Shown: positions 50,912 through 59,200, counted from the first letter of the stretch. The stretch is DNA of 64,000 nucleotides from an uncultured Pseudomonadota bacterium (GCA_913055625.1 CAJXJW010000010.1:1-64000), one strand, 5' to 3'. The notes: a model not told the origin generated them from the sequence alone. Translations and numbers: made by a program.

Positions 50912-52513
50912 TCAGCCGAAGAAGCCGTGGAGATACCAGCCGGCGCAGGGACGACGATCGCGAAAAACCCACAGGCGCATGCCCCGCGGGTTCACGGCCG
51001 TGTAGTAGTCCCGGGCGATGCCGTCGTCATCCCACCAGCCGGTTTCGAGACGCTCCGGACCGTCGATGAGTTGCAGGGGACCGAGGTGCAGCGGGCGCCC
51101 CGCTTCCGCGTGCAGCCGCGTCGGCTCCGGCAACATCCACAACGGCCGTCTCGCCCCGTGACGCACGACGGCCGAGGCGGCGTCGGCGCCCGGTGACAGC
51201 AGGCTGCGCACGCCCCAGGCATGCTGAGGCCGGTGATCCGGCACCGTCGTCACGCCCAGCACCGCGTTGCGACCGACGCGAGCCCCGAGCCGTTCGGCGA
51301 GCTGCGTCATCGAAGCACCGGAGGCCTGCGGCCGGCGGGTGCCGAATCCCAGCCGTGCCGTTCCCGTTTCCAGCGGCCGGGTGTCGTGCGCTTCGAGGCG
51401 TACCGCGATGACCGGTTCACTGAAGGCGACGCGCTCGAAACGCAGGCGCAGCAGGTCGGCCCAGCGCGCCGCCGCCCGGCCGGACTGCGCGCAACCCAGC
51501 GACACGCAGGTTGCCGCCGCTTTCAGGTGATAAAAACTGAAATCGAGGCGCTGGGTGCCGAGTTGCCGCGACAACAGGAAACGCTCCAGGCGTTCGAGCA
51601 ATTCGTTGCAGACCGCGAGCAACAGCTCCCGGTCGGACTGTTCTTCCAGCAGCTCGACATCGGCGCGAAAGCTTTCCGGCGCGCGCCAGCCGGGCCGCGG
51701 GTCCGGCAGGCGCCCCAGCGCACGATCCAGTTCCAGCAGGCGTCCCGCACCGAAGCGCCGGGCAAAGCCCTCCCGCGGCAGGCGCAGGCAGGCACCGACC
51801 CGCGTGACGCCAATGCCGGTCAATGCCTCGACCACCCCCGCGGGCCAGTCGAGGCAGGCGAGCGGCAGGTCGCGCAGCGCCGCTGCGAGATTGTCCGGGC
51901 TCCTGACGCAGACGCGATGCCCGGCCCGCGCAAGCCAGGTCGCGGCCAGCGGCGTCGGCGCGATCGCCAGCGCCGCCGTGAACCCCAGCTGCCGCAGTCC
52001 GGTGGTCACCTGCCGGCGCAGGCTCTTCAATCCGCCGAACAGGCGCAGACTGCCGGCGATCTCGAACAACAGGACGTCGTCCGCCGCCAGCGATACCCGC
52101 GACGAAAACTGTTCGAGCCAGCCCGCGAGATGTTCGAGCGCCTGCTGTTCGTGACTGCGCCGGCGCACCTCGAGCGTGAGTTCCGGCAGCAGCGCCAGTG
52201 CCGCGTTCGAGGACATGCCGGGCGCGACGCCGGCGGCAAGCGCCGCGGCATTCGCGAACACGATGCGATGCATCCCCTGCTGCTCCTCGACGACGGCGAA
52301 CGCGGCACTTGCCGTGCAGAGCGCTTCGAGCGGCAGGCATGGCAGGCAGGCACAGAACCAGAGTTCGCGGGCGCGCGTAGCCGCCCGGGTACGCGGCGCC
52401 GGCTCGGCGAGCGGCAGCAAGGCCTGGGCATCGGGACCGGGCTCCGGCCGCGCCGCCGGAGGCACCGGGGCCGTGCCCCGAACCAGGGCCGGAAAACGCC
52501 GCGCCCGGGACAT
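50912..52513 (-). CDS. imuB: ImuB, Y-family polymerase-like mutasome protein
   Basis: A 533-residue Y-family homologue that works as the hub of the ImuA-ImuB-DnaE2 mutasome and is thought to be catalytically inactive. Recognised from LWFCACLPCLPLEAL, FANAAALAAGVAPGMSSNAALAL, LAADDVLLFEIAGSLRLFGG and the C-terminal WWDDDGIARDYYTAVNPRGMRLWVFRD. The usual metal-binding acidic triad of active Pol IV/V is not evident in its N-terminal strand. ATG 52513 overlaps the imuA stop by one base; the longer open frame upstream is the imuA shadow. Confidence 0.93.
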   Translation of the reverse strand: MSRARRFPALVRGTAPVPPAARPEPGPDAQALLPLAEPAPRTRAATRARELWFCACLPCLPLEALCTASAAFAVVEEQQGMHRIVFANAAALAAGVAPGMSSNAALALLPELTLEVRRRSHEQQALEHLAGWLEQFSSRVSLAADDVLLFEIAGSLRLFGGLKSLRRQVTTGLRQLGFTAALAIAPTPLAATWLARAGHRVCVRSPDNLAAALRDLPLACLDWPAGVVEALTGIGVTRVGACLRLPREGFARRFGAGRLLELDRALGRLPDPRPGWRAPESFRADVELLEEQSDRELLLAVCNELLERLERFLLSRQLGTQRLDFSFYHLKAAATCVSLGCAQSGRAAARWADLLRLRFERVAFSEPVIAVRLEAHDTRPLETGTARLGFGTRRPQASGASMTQLAERLGARVGRNAVLGVTTVPDHRPQHAWGVRSLLSPGADAASAVVRHGARRPLWMLPEPTRLHAEAGRPLHLGPLQLIDGPERLETGWWDDDGIARDYYTAVNPRGMRLWVFRDRRPCAGWYLHGFFG

Positions 52514-53160
52514 CAGCCCGCGAAGATGTCGTGCAGCGTGACGGGCCGCCCGCCCCGGCTCTTGAAGATGTCCAGGTGTGTGCCGGCCTCGTCGGCCCGC
52601 ATCGCGATGCGCAGGGCGGCGGCCGAGCTTGCATGCCGCGCGGTATCGGGGCGGAAAGCCACCGCCCAGCTCTCGCCCTTTTCCGCGGCGAGTTGCAGGC
52701 GGCGGCTGTCCTGGTCGGAGAGGTCCGGCGGCCACAACAGCACGGCGGCACAGGTGCCGGACGCCAGCGCCTGTTCGGCCGACCAGAGTATGTCGCCGTC
52801 GTCCTTCGGCCGGACGATCAGCAGGCGGGACAGGTTGAGACCCCATTCCAGCAAGGCCGGCGGGTACGGCTCGAACGGCGGCGCCACCCAGGCGATCCAC
52901 GCCGGTTCACCGAAGGCCGCGGCCGGGTCCTCGGCGCCGAGCCGCGCCAGCGCCGGCATCAGCAACTGCAGCTCGCCCACGCCGTACTGCTCGGTGAAGA
53001 TCTCCGTCAGCGCGTGCAGCGGCCAGCCGCCGCCCGGGAGGTGCCGGTCGAGCTTCGCGTAGCCGCTCGACAGGCCGGAGGCCGGCCGCTCCGTCGATGA
53101 GCCTCGCCAGATGCGCGGATTCGCGAGCAACGCTTCCAGGGATGACGCATCACGCCGCAT
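52513..53160 (-). CDS. imuA: ImuA, RecA-like/SulA-related mutasome protein
   Basis: A protein of about 215 residues. The RecA-like fold is shown by GYAKLDRHLPGGGWPLHALTE, GELQLLMPALARL, PALLEWGLNLSRLLIVRP and ILWSAEQALASG, the standard ImuA sequence run. No canonical Walker A is present, as is normal for the family. It partners ImuB and DnaE2 in mutagenic lesion bypass. I chose ATG 53160 because CGGAG sits six bases upstream; ATG- and GTG-type starts up to 53199 would overlap lexA. Confidence 0.9.
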   Translation of the reverse strand: MRRDASSLEALLANPRIWRGSSTERPASGLSSGYAKLDRHLPGGGWPLHALTEIFTEQYGVGELQLLMPALARLGAEDPAAAFGEPAWIAWVAPPFEPYPPALLEWGLNLSRLLIVRPKDDGDILWSAEQALASGTCAAVLLWPPDLSDQDSRRLQLAAEKGESWAVAFRPDTARHASSAAALRIAMRADEAGTHLDIFKSRGGRPVTLHDIFAG

Positions 53161-53176
53161 GCCGCGCTCCGGTACC

Positions 53177-53794
53177 TCAGTGCAACGGCAGGCCGTCACG
53201 AATGACGCCGACGACGACGCCTTCGATGACCAGGCCCTGTTCCCGCAGGTCGACCTGTATCGGCTCGAACTCCTCGTTCTCCGGCAACAACCAGACGAGC
53301 GAACCGTCCTGCCGGTAGCGCTTGACCGTCACCTCGTCATCCAGTCGCGCGACGATGATCTGCCGGCTGCGCACTTCCGGCGTCCGGTGCACGGCCACGA
53401 GATCGCCATCCAGGATGCCGGCGTTCTTCATGCTCATGCCCTGCACCCGCAACAGGTAATGGGGCTTCGGATTGAACAACTGGGGATCGAGCTTGTAATG
53501 CGTTTCGATGTGTTCCTGCGCGAGGATGGGACTGCCGGCCGCGACCCGACCGACGAGCGGCAGTCCCATCTGTTCGCGCAGAGAATCCTTGAGCTGGATG
53601 CCGCGTGACGCGCCCGGGATCAGTTCCAGCACGCCCTTTTTCTGCAGGGCCCGCAGGTGTTCCTCGGCGGCGTTCGCCGACCTGAAACCGAGCTCGTTCG
53701 CGATGTCGGCGCGCGTCGGCGGCATGCCGGTCTCGGCGATAAACTCCTGAATCATTTCGAGAATTTGCGTTTGTCGGGGGGTCAGTTCGCGCAT
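53177..53794 (-). CDS. lexA: LexA repressor
   Basis: A 205-residue SOS repressor. The winged-helix domain covers residues 1-70 ([42 protein letters not shown]). The self-cleavage site is Ala86-Gly87 in RVAAGSPI. The catalytic dyad is Ser121 ([12 protein letters not shown]) and Lys158 (VTVKRYRQ). It heads an operon with imuA, imuB and dnaE2. Two LexA boxes overlap its own promoter, so it is autoregulated. AGGA lies nine bases before the ATG. Confidence 0.97.
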   Translation of the reverse strand: MRELTPRQTQILEMIQEFIAETGMPPTRADIANELGFRSANAAEEHLRALQKKGVLELIPGASRGIQLKDSLREQMGLPLVGRVAAGSPILAQEHIETHYKLDPQLFNPKPHYLLRVQGMSMKNAGILDGDLVAVHRTPEVRSRQIIVARLDDEVTVKRYRQDGSLVWLLPENEEFEPIQVDLREQGLVIEGVVVGVIRDGLPLH

Positions 53795-53805
53795 TTCAGC
53801 TTATC

Positions 53806-53821
53806 CTGTACGGAATTACAG
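53806..53821 (-). promoter_or_regulatory. LexA (SOS) box, proximal
   Basis: CTGT-N8-ACAG matches the gammaproteobacterial LexA consensus exactly. It lies between the -10 and the lexA start, 12 bases upstream of the ATG. Confidence 0.9.
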
Positions 53822-53824
53822 TAC

Positions 53825-53840
53825 CTGCGATTATATACAG
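53825..53840 (-). promoter_or_regulatory. LexA (SOS) box, distal, containing the -10
   Basis: On the minus strand it reads CTGTATATAATCGCAG, one mismatch from CTGT-N8-ACAG, and encloses the hexamer TATAAT (53835-53830). The two boxes are centred 19 bases apart, close to two helical turns. Confidence 0.88.
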
Positions 53841-53857
53841 TACTTCCGCCGGCGCAA
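53830..53857 (-). promoter_or_regulatory. lexA operon promoter
   Basis: A perfect -10 TATAAT (53835-53830), a 16-base spacer and a weak -35 TTGCGC (53857-53852). The predicted start, about 53823, gives a leader of nearly 30 bases. Confidence 0.8.
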
Positions 53858-54085
53858 GCACGGCGTGCCACCCTGCCCGCCGTTTCCCGAACACTTCCCG
53901 AATGCTCGCCGCCGACCGGGTGAACACGGCCGACACAGAATCGCATCGACCGAACGCGTCGACCGGTCAGGCCAAAGACGCGTCCGCCGGACCAACGCCG
54001 GCGAACCTGCTCCCGAACCGCACAACAAGGACCGACCGCACTGTCCCCAACCGGCGACAAACCGCATTAAAAAACAATATCTTCA

Positions 54086-54114
54086 TTGCAGCGTCTGAGG
54101 ATTTGGGAAATAAT
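54086..54114 (+). promoter_or_regulatory. lpp promoter
   Basis: TTGCAG (54086-54091), a 17-base spacer and AATAAT (54109-54114). This is in the AT-rich part of the lexA-lpp gap and predicts a leader of about 32 bases, with AGAGGAA as ribosome binding site. The rest of the roughly 360-base lexA-lpp gap holds only the lexA control region and no ORF I support. Confidence 0.7.
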
Positions 54115-54152
54115 GCGTCTGCAGTTTTTCCCAACAGAGGAACCTTAGACCA

Positions 54153-54449
54153 ATGAAGAAAACCGCAATGAAGACGGGTGCGTTGCTGCTGGCACTCGGC
54201 CTCGTCACCGGCTGTGCAACGGGCCTGGACGAAGTCAAGGCAACGGCGGATCGCGCTGCTGCAGACGCTGCAGCCGCTGCTTCGACCGCAGAAGCTGCGC
54301 GCGCTGCCGCTGATCGCGCCGCGCAAGCAGCCGCCAGCGCTCAGAGCACTGCAGACCGCGCTCTCTCGGCCGCTACCGGGGCACAGAAGTGCTGCGATGC
54401 GAACCGCGAAGCGATGGATCGCATGTTCCAGAAGTCGATGTCGAAGTAA
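54153..54449 (+). CDS. lpp: Alanine-zipper murein lipoprotein, Lpp/OprI-like
   Basis: A 98-residue outer-membrane lipoprotein. A signal peptide with lipobox ALGLVTGCA (Cys near 21) is followed by an Ala-rich heptad coiled coil (ATADRAAADAAAAASTAEAA...). The C-terminus ends in Lys, the residue through which Braun-type lipoproteins are linked to peptidoglycan. Two adjacent Cys (AQKCCDANREAMDR) near the end are unusual and could form intersubunit disulfides. It has a strong promoter, a good ribosome binding site and an intrinsic terminator, consistent with high expression. Confidence 0.9.
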   Translation: MKKTAMKTGALLLALGLVTGCATGLDEVKATADRAAADAAAAASTAEAARAAADRAAQAAASAQSTADRALSAATGAQKCCDANREAMDRMFQKSMSK

Positions 54450-54466
54450 CGTCAGACGACCAGGAT

Positions 54467-55498
54467 CTATTCGAACGCCGCGCTCGTCGCGGCGTTTTTT
54501 ATTCCCTCGCCAACCACCACCGGCAAGCCGTCGGAACGCGCGATCGCCGCTTCGACGCGTGTCCAGTCGAGCTCGCCGGCGCGTTTCGTCGTCGCGACGA
54601 TGAACTGTTCCGTCGCATAGGTCAGTGGATCCTTCGCCGGTGGTAGCACGTCGACGGCTTCCTCGCCACTCGCCGCTTCCCCGACCGCCGTTTCCGGCAT
54701 CGGCACGTCACTGGTCACCTCAGGTGACGATGCCAGCACCGGGTGTGCTTCCAGCACGAGTTGTTCTCCGTCCCAGCCGATCTTGACCGGTTCGTTGACA
54801 ATGCGCACCGTCGTGTTCAGTGCCACCTGCTCGAACAGGTATTCGATGTCTTCCGGAAACATGCGGACGCAACCGTGCGTGACCTGCATGCCGACCCCGG
54901 CGGGCCGGTTCGTTCCGTGGATCAGGTAGCCCGGCAGGCCGAGACGCATTGCACGCGAGCCGAGCGGGTTGTCCGGCCCCGGCGGCACGACCGACGGCAG
55001 CGGCCGGCCGTCCGCTTCATGCTCGTCGCGCACCGACTGCGGCGGATACCACGACGGATTGACGTTCTTCTGCACGACGCGCGTAATGCCGATCGGCGTG
55101 GCCCAGTCCTGGCGCCCGATGCTGACAGGGTACGTCATGACGACGCCCGGCTCTCCCGCCTTCGGTTTCGGGAAATAGTAGAGGCGATACTCGGCAATGT
55201 TCAGCACGAGCCCTTCGCGCGGACCCGACGGAAGAATGAACCGTCCCGGCAGCACGATCTCGGTCCCTTCACCCGGCACCCAGGGGTTGACGTCCGGGTT
55301 CGCGCGCACGAGATCCTCGTAACCGAAGCCGTGCCGGCGCGCGATGTCGACGAACGTATCGTGATGCCCGGTGACGACGGTCGTCACCTCGCCGATGACG
55401 TCAATGCCGTCGGGCGGCAACTCGAAGGTCGACGAAAGCGCCGGACCCGCGGCCGTGAACACCAGGAAAGCCAGCGCAGAGCGCAGTCGTGTCGTCAT
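54467..55498 (-). CDS. L,D-transpeptidase (YkuD domain) with LysM-like motif
   Basis: A 343-residue periplasmic enzyme that cross-links peptidoglycan or attaches lipoproteins to it. A signal peptide (SALAFLVFTAAGPALSS) is followed by a LysM-type segment (VTGHHDTFVDIARRHGFGYEDLV...VPGEGTEIVLP, about 45-95), then the YkuD domain with LVLNIAEYRLYYF and the catalytic HGTN...THGCVRM (Cys near 209). The layout is that of the ErfK/YbiS group, which attach Braun lipoprotein in E. coli. ATG 55498 is chosen; ATG 55519 would overlap the GST gene. It is convergent with lpp, its likely substrate gene. Confidence 0.9.
   Translation of the reverse strand: MTTRLRSALAFLVFTAAGPALSSTFELPPDGIDVIGEVTTVVTGHHDTFVDIARRHGFGYEDLVRANPDVNPWVPGEGTEIVLPGRFILPSGPREGLVLNIAEYRLYYFPKPKAGEPGVVMTYPVSIGRQDWATPIGITRVVQKNVNPSWYPPQSVRDEHEADGRPLPSVVPPGPDNPLGSRAMRLGLPGYLIHGTNRPAGVGMQVTHGCVRMFPEDIEYLFEQVALNTTVRIVNEPVKIGWDGEQLVLEAHPVLASSPEVTSDVPMPETAVGEAASGEEAVDVLPPAKDPLTYATEQFIVATTKRAGELDWTRVEAAIARSDGLPVVVGEGIKNAATSAAFE
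54474..54500 (+). terminator. Rho-independent terminator of lpp, inside the ldt 3' end
   Basis: A nine-base-pair stem AACGCCGCG (54474-54482) / CGCGGCGTT (54488-54496) with loop CTCGT and a T-tract (54495-54500). It starts 24 bases after the lpp stop and forms part of the last codons of the convergent L,D-transpeptidase gene. Confidence 0.9.
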
Positions 55499-55502
55499 GC
55501 CG

Positions 55503-56153
55503 TCATTGTCCCTTTTCATCCTGCTCGATGACTTCCGTTTCTGTTTCGGCTGCCTCGAGCCATTCCTGCAGCGATCGGCTGTCGAGCAGCCGTTCCGGAA
55601 AACTGCGGGCGGAATCGGGCAGATTGATACCGTAGGTCCTGAATCGCAGCGCAACCGGCGCGAACATGGCATCGGCAACGCTGAAGCGGCCGAACAGCCA
55701 GCCACCGCCGTAGCGCCGGTGACAGTCGGACCAGATCTCGATGACGCGATCGATATCGGCAACCAGGTCGTCGGGCAGTGCCACCTTGCGTCCCATGGCA
55801 CGGCAGTTCATCGGCATCTGTTCACGCAGCGCGGCAAACCCCGCGTGCATCTCGGCGCTGACACTGCGCGCATGCGCGCGCGCCGACAGGTCGTCAGGCC
55901 ACAACTTCGCCTCGGGGTAGCGCTCCGCTACCGTTTCCGCGATCGCGAGCGAGTCCCAGACCACCTCGTCCTCGAGCAGCAGGACCGGCACGCGGCCGGA
56001 CGGCGACACCGCGCCGATCGCCTCGGCCGTGCCCGGCACGTCCAGCGCGATTCGCTGCTCCTCGAAGGGTATGCCCGCTTCGCGCAGCAGCAGCCAGGCC
56101 CTGAGCGACCAGCTCGAGTAATTGCGGTTTCCGATGACGAGGGTGACGGCCAT
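55503..56153 (-). CDS. Glutathione S-transferase family protein
   Basis: A 216-residue protein with an N-terminal thioredoxin-like GST domain (VIGNRNYSSWSLRAWLLLREAG, SGRVPVLLLEDEVVWDSLAIAE) and a helical C-terminal domain (FGRFSVADAMFAPVALRF). The NYSSWS motif supplies the Ser/Tyr that could activate glutathione. The substrate is unknown. It lies just upstream of the L,D-transpeptidase gene on the same strand and may be in one transcript. Confidence 0.87.
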   Translation of the reverse strand: MAVTLVIGNRNYSSWSLRAWLLLREAGIPFEEQRIALDVPGTAEAIGAVSPSGRVPVLLLEDEVVWDSLAIAETVAERYPEAKLWPDDLSARAHARSVSAEMHAGFAALREQMPMNCRAMGRKVALPDDLVADIDRVIEIWSDCHRRYGGGWLFGRFSVADAMFAPVALRFRTYGINLPDSARSFPERLLDSRSLQEWLEAAETETEVIEQDEKGQ

Positions 56154-56208
56154 GTCGAATTCTCGACGAACGCTCCGGGACGGCCATGGTAAGCCATCCC
56201 GAGGCGGG

Positions 56209-57177
56209 TCAGAAGCGCATCAGTACCGAACCCCAGGTGAACCCGCCGCCGAACGCTTCCATCAGGACGAGCTGGCCGGGCTTGATGCGCCCGTCCCGCA
56301 CCGCGGTATCGAGCGCCAACGGGACCGACGCGGCGGAGGTGTTGCCGTGGTCCTGGACCGTGACGATGACCTTCTCCATCGGCAGGTTCAGGCGCTTGGC
56401 CGTGGCCTGGATGATGCGGATATTCGCCTGGTGCGGCACCAGCCAGTCCAGTTCGTCGGGACTGACGCCGGCACTTTCCAGCGCGCGGCTCGCCACATCG
56501 CCGAGCGTCGTGACCGCCACCTTGAACACTTCCTTGCCGGTCATCATGATCGCGGCTTCGTCGGTGCCGGCCTTCGCGAGGTCCTTCGAGGCGCCGACCG
56601 GGTAATACAGCAGGTCGCGATACTGGCCGTCAGCGCCGAGGTGCGTCGTCAGGATGCCGGGTTCGTCGGAGCGCTCCAGCACGACCGCACCGGCGCCATC
56701 GCCGAACAGTACGCAGGTATTGCGGTCCGACCAGTCGATCAGCTTCGTGATGCATTCGGCGCCCAGGACCAATGCGCGCTTGACGTCGCCGGCGCGGATG
56801 TACTTGTCCGCCGTCGACAACGCGTAGATGAATCCGGTGCACGCGGCTTCCAGGCTGACGGCGGGACACGCCGGGATGCCGAGCCGGTGCTGCACTATCG
56901 TGCCGACGTTCGGGAACACCAGGTCCGGCGACGTCGTGCCCACGATGACCATGTCGATGTCGGTCGGCGCAACGCCGGCCGCATCGAGGGCGAGGCGCGC
57001 CGCCTCGACACACATGTCCGACGTGGTCTGGTCTTCCGCGACGCAATGGCGTCGCTCAACACCGGTGCGCGTCCGGATCCACTCGTCCGTCGTGTCGACC
57101 ATCTTCTCGAGGTCGAAATTCGTCAGTACCTTCTCGGGCAGGTACCGGCCTGTTCCGGTGATTCTCGAATACGTCAT
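56209..57177 (-). CDS. fabH: Beta-ketoacyl-ACP synthase III
   Basis: A 322-residue enzyme that starts fatty-acid synthesis by condensing acetyl-CoA with malonyl-ACP. The catalytic triad is seen: Cys113 in EAACTGF, His in VPHQANIRI and Asn in HGNTSAAS. GTGRYLPEKVLTN and TDEWIRTRTGV are standard. ATG 57177 overlaps the plsX stop (ATGA). In E. coli fabD, fabG and acpP come next; here the operon ends with fabH. Confidence 0.97.
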   Translation of the reverse strand: MTYSRITGTGRYLPEKVLTNFDLEKMVDTTDEWIRTRTGVERRHCVAEDQTTSDMCVEAARLALDAAGVAPTDIDMVIVGTTSPDLVFPNVGTIVQHRLGIPACPAVSLEAACTGFIYALSTADKYIRAGDVKRALVLGAECITKLIDWSDRNTCVLFGDGAGAVVLERSDEPGILTTHLGADGQYRDLLYYPVGASKDLAKAGTDEAAIMMTGKEVFKVAVTTLGDVASRALESAGVSPDELDWLVPHQANIRIIQATAKRLNLPMEKVIVTVQDHGNTSAASVPLALDTAVRDGRIKPGQLVLMEAFGGGFTWGSVLMRF

Positions 57178-58184
57178 GCCGTTTCCCGACGCAGCAGACT
57201 TCCGATCTGCTGCGGCACCTGGTTCCGCACTTCCAAGACGGCCGTGTCGATCGCGTGCTGGAACGCATACGCATCGGCGCTGCCATGGCTCTTGATTACG
57301 ATACCATTTAGCCCGACCAGAGTCGCACCGTTGTAATTCCGGGAATCGGTTTCGCTCGCCAGTCGCTTCAGGACCCACTGGGCAAGAAACGCCTGCAACT
57401 TTGCCCGCCAGTCGCGGGTGAATGCCTGCCGGAGCCGGTGTTTGATCAGGGCAACCATGCCTTCCATCGCTTTCAGCGCGACGTTGCCCGAGAAACCGTC
57501 GGTTACGACGACGTCCGTCTTGCCGTTGAACAGGTCGTTGCCCTCGATGTAACCGACGTAGTTCAGCGAACTTGCCTGCAGGAGCCGTGCGGCTTCCTTG
57601 ACCGTACCGTTGCCCTTCGTGTCCTCGGCCCCGATGTTCAACAGCGCCACCCTCGGCTTTTCGAGGCGGGCGATATCGCCCGCGACGATCGAACCCATCA
57701 CGGCGAACTGGAAGAGCTGTTCGGCCGTGCATTCCGTGTTCGCGCCCAGGTCAAGCATGTGCAGGGATCCGTCGATCGCGGGCAGCTCGGCAAGGATGGC
57801 CGGCCGGTCGATGCCCGGCAGCATCTTCAGCACGAACTTCGCCGTCGCCATCAGCGCACCGGTATTGCCCGCGCTGACACAGGCATCCGCCTCGCCGGAC
57901 TTGACGAGGTCGATCGCCACACGCATCGAGGAATCCTTTTTCTTGCGGACGGCGTCCGCCGGCGGGTCCGTCATCTCGACGACTTCCGACGCGTGCACGA
58001 TCCTGAGGCGTGGATCGTCGCCGATGATGCGCGTCACGAGGTCGGTGAGCACGCCGGCGTCGCCGACCAGCAGCAGCTCGATGTGATGGTATTTCTGCAG
58101 CGACGCGAACGCCGCGCGCACGACGACCTCGGCACCGAGGTCACCGCTCATCGCGTCAAGGGCTATTCTCGACAGGTTTCCCAT
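57174..58184 (-). CDS. plsX: Phosphate acyltransferase PlsX
   Basis: A 336-residue enzyme that converts acyl-ACP to acyl-phosphate for phospholipid synthesis. Signature sequences: IALDAMSGDLGAEVVVRAA, CVSAGNTGALMATAKFVL, LDLGANTECTAEQLFQFAVMG, LLNIGAEDTKGN and DVVVTDGFSGNVALKAMEG. It lies between rpmF and fabH and overlaps fabH by four bases. Confidence 0.97.
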   Translation of the reverse strand: MGNLSRIALDAMSGDLGAEVVVRAAFASLQKYHHIELLLVGDAGVLTDLVTRIIGDDPRLRIVHASEVVEMTDPPADAVRKKKDSSMRVAIDLVKSGEADACVSAGNTGALMATAKFVLKMLPGIDRPAILAELPAIDGSLHMLDLGANTECTAEQLFQFAVMGSIVAGDIARLEKPRVALLNIGAEDTKGNGTVKEAARLLQASSLNYVGYIEGNDLFNGKTDVVVTDGFSGNVALKAMEGMVALIKHRLRQAFTRDWRAKLQAFLAQWVLKRLASETDSRNYNGATLVGLNGIVIKSHGSADAYAFQHAIDTAVLEVRNQVPQQIGSLLRRETA

Positions 58185-58257
58185 CGCCGTTGTCCGCGGG
58201 TCCCTCGCCCGCGAACCGGCCCGGCATCAACGCCCGGCCACGCGCATCCTGTCCGGG

Positions 58258-58452
58258 CTATTCGTCGTCGGTGTCGGTGTCGGGCCGAGCAATGACCTGC
58301 TCGCCGCGATAGAATCCGTCCGGCGACACGCGGTGGCGCAGGTGCGTTTCGCCGGTGGTCGGGTCGACCGACAGCGCGGGATTCGTCAGCTTGTCATGCG
58401 AACGTCGCATGCCGCGCCGGGACGGTGTCTTGCGACTCTTTTGTACGGCCAT
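58258..58452 (-). CDS. rpmF: Ribosomal protein L32
   Basis: A 64-residue ribosomal protein. The N-terminus [20 protein letters not shown] is diagnostic. The zinc Cys residues of some L32 proteins are absent, as in E. coli. It lies between yceD and plsX, the conserved order. It is 73 bases upstream of plsX. Confidence 0.97.
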   Translation of the reverse strand: MAVQKSRKTPSRRGMRRSHDKLTNPALSVDPTTGETHLRHRVSPDGFYRGEQVIARPDTDTDDE

Positions 58453-58502
58453 AACTTTCTCCAGTCAGATCGACGTCCGGCGAACTCACCGGTCGCGTCT
58501 CG

Positions 58503-59069
58503 TTATTCCTTGTCAGCGTTTTCCATCTGGCGGCGCAGGTCGGCGAACGGCCGTGTTCTGTCACTCGCCGCGCCGGCTTCTTCCGGCGCCCTGCAATCTT
58601 CGTCGTTCGCATGCCGCGCCGACAACGGCATGGCCATCACGATCAGCTCGTCGACGATGTCGACGGGCCGGACACGGTCGTCCGGCAACTCCCAGTACTC
58701 GTAACCCGGTGACACCGCGGCGTCGAGAGCCTTGTTTGCCTCGCGCCCGAACTGCACTGCCACCGGCACGTCGAGCGCGTAGCGGAACGGTTCCAGGCAG
58801 CGCTGGCACACCGCGGGAACCTGCGCGAGCACCTCGCCCTCGAGCGCCGGGTCGCCGGAACCGTCCGGCGCGTGCCCGAACCGCACCCGCCCGGTGATCG
58901 GCTGCGCGCGCCAGTTTCCCGGCCGCGCGCCCGCAGGCAGCGTCGCCAGGTCGTTCTCCACGCTTTCCGCAACGCGCGGGAAGCCTTCAATATTCCCTGC
59001 AATTTCAATTACTTGCCGGGCATTCGCCAGCACGTTGACGGACTGCCTGTCGTGCAGCGGATCGCCCAT
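58503..59069 (-). CDS. yceD: YceD (DUF177) family protein, likely leaderless start
   Basis: A 188-residue protein of the DUF177 family, conserved next to rpmF and linked to 23S rRNA metabolism or ribosome assembly. Recognised from VPAVCQRCLEPFRYAL, whose CxxC is conserved, and DIVDELIVMAMPLSARH. ATG 59069 gives an N-terminus aligning with other YceD proteins. No Shine-Dalgarno lies upstream; instead the -10 hexamer of a near-consensus promoter ends eight bases before the A of the ATG. It is the first gene of yceD-rpmF-plsX-fabH. Confidence 0.93.
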   Translation of the reverse strand: MGDPLHDRQSVNVLANARQVIEIAGNIEGFPRVAESVENDLATLPAGARPGNWRAQPITGRVRFGHAPDGSGDPALEGEVLAQVPAVCQRCLEPFRYALDVPVAVQFGREANKALDAAVSPGYEYWELPDDRVRPVDIVDELIVMAMPLSARHANDEDCRAPEEAGAASDRTRPFADLRRQMENADKE

Positions 59070-59078
59070 GGCGCGCGC

Positions 59079-59107
59079 ATGATAAGTACCCGCAGGGCGG
59101 GTGTCAA
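59079..59107 (-). promoter_or_regulatory. Near-consensus sigma-70 promoter of yceD-rpmF-plsX-fabH
   Basis: -35 TTGACA (59107-59102), a 17-base spacer and -10 TATCAT (59084-59079), then seven bases (GCGCGCC) and the yceD ATG. The expected transcription start coincides with or nearly touches the start codon. This is the best promoter match in the window. Confidence 0.85.
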
Positions 59108-59200
59108 AGCATCGCGCCGGCGAATCCCGAAAAGTCTCGGTCCGTCGCCGGAATCCCGGTACACTCGCCGGGACTCGTTCTGCAAGCACCTGATTCCCTT

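Noticed and set aside
48699-51005. 768-aa frame opposite dnaE2, and similar long plus-strand frames opposite imuB (51221-53062)
   Set aside because: Shadows of well-supported polymerase genes with typical Arg/His/Ala composition.
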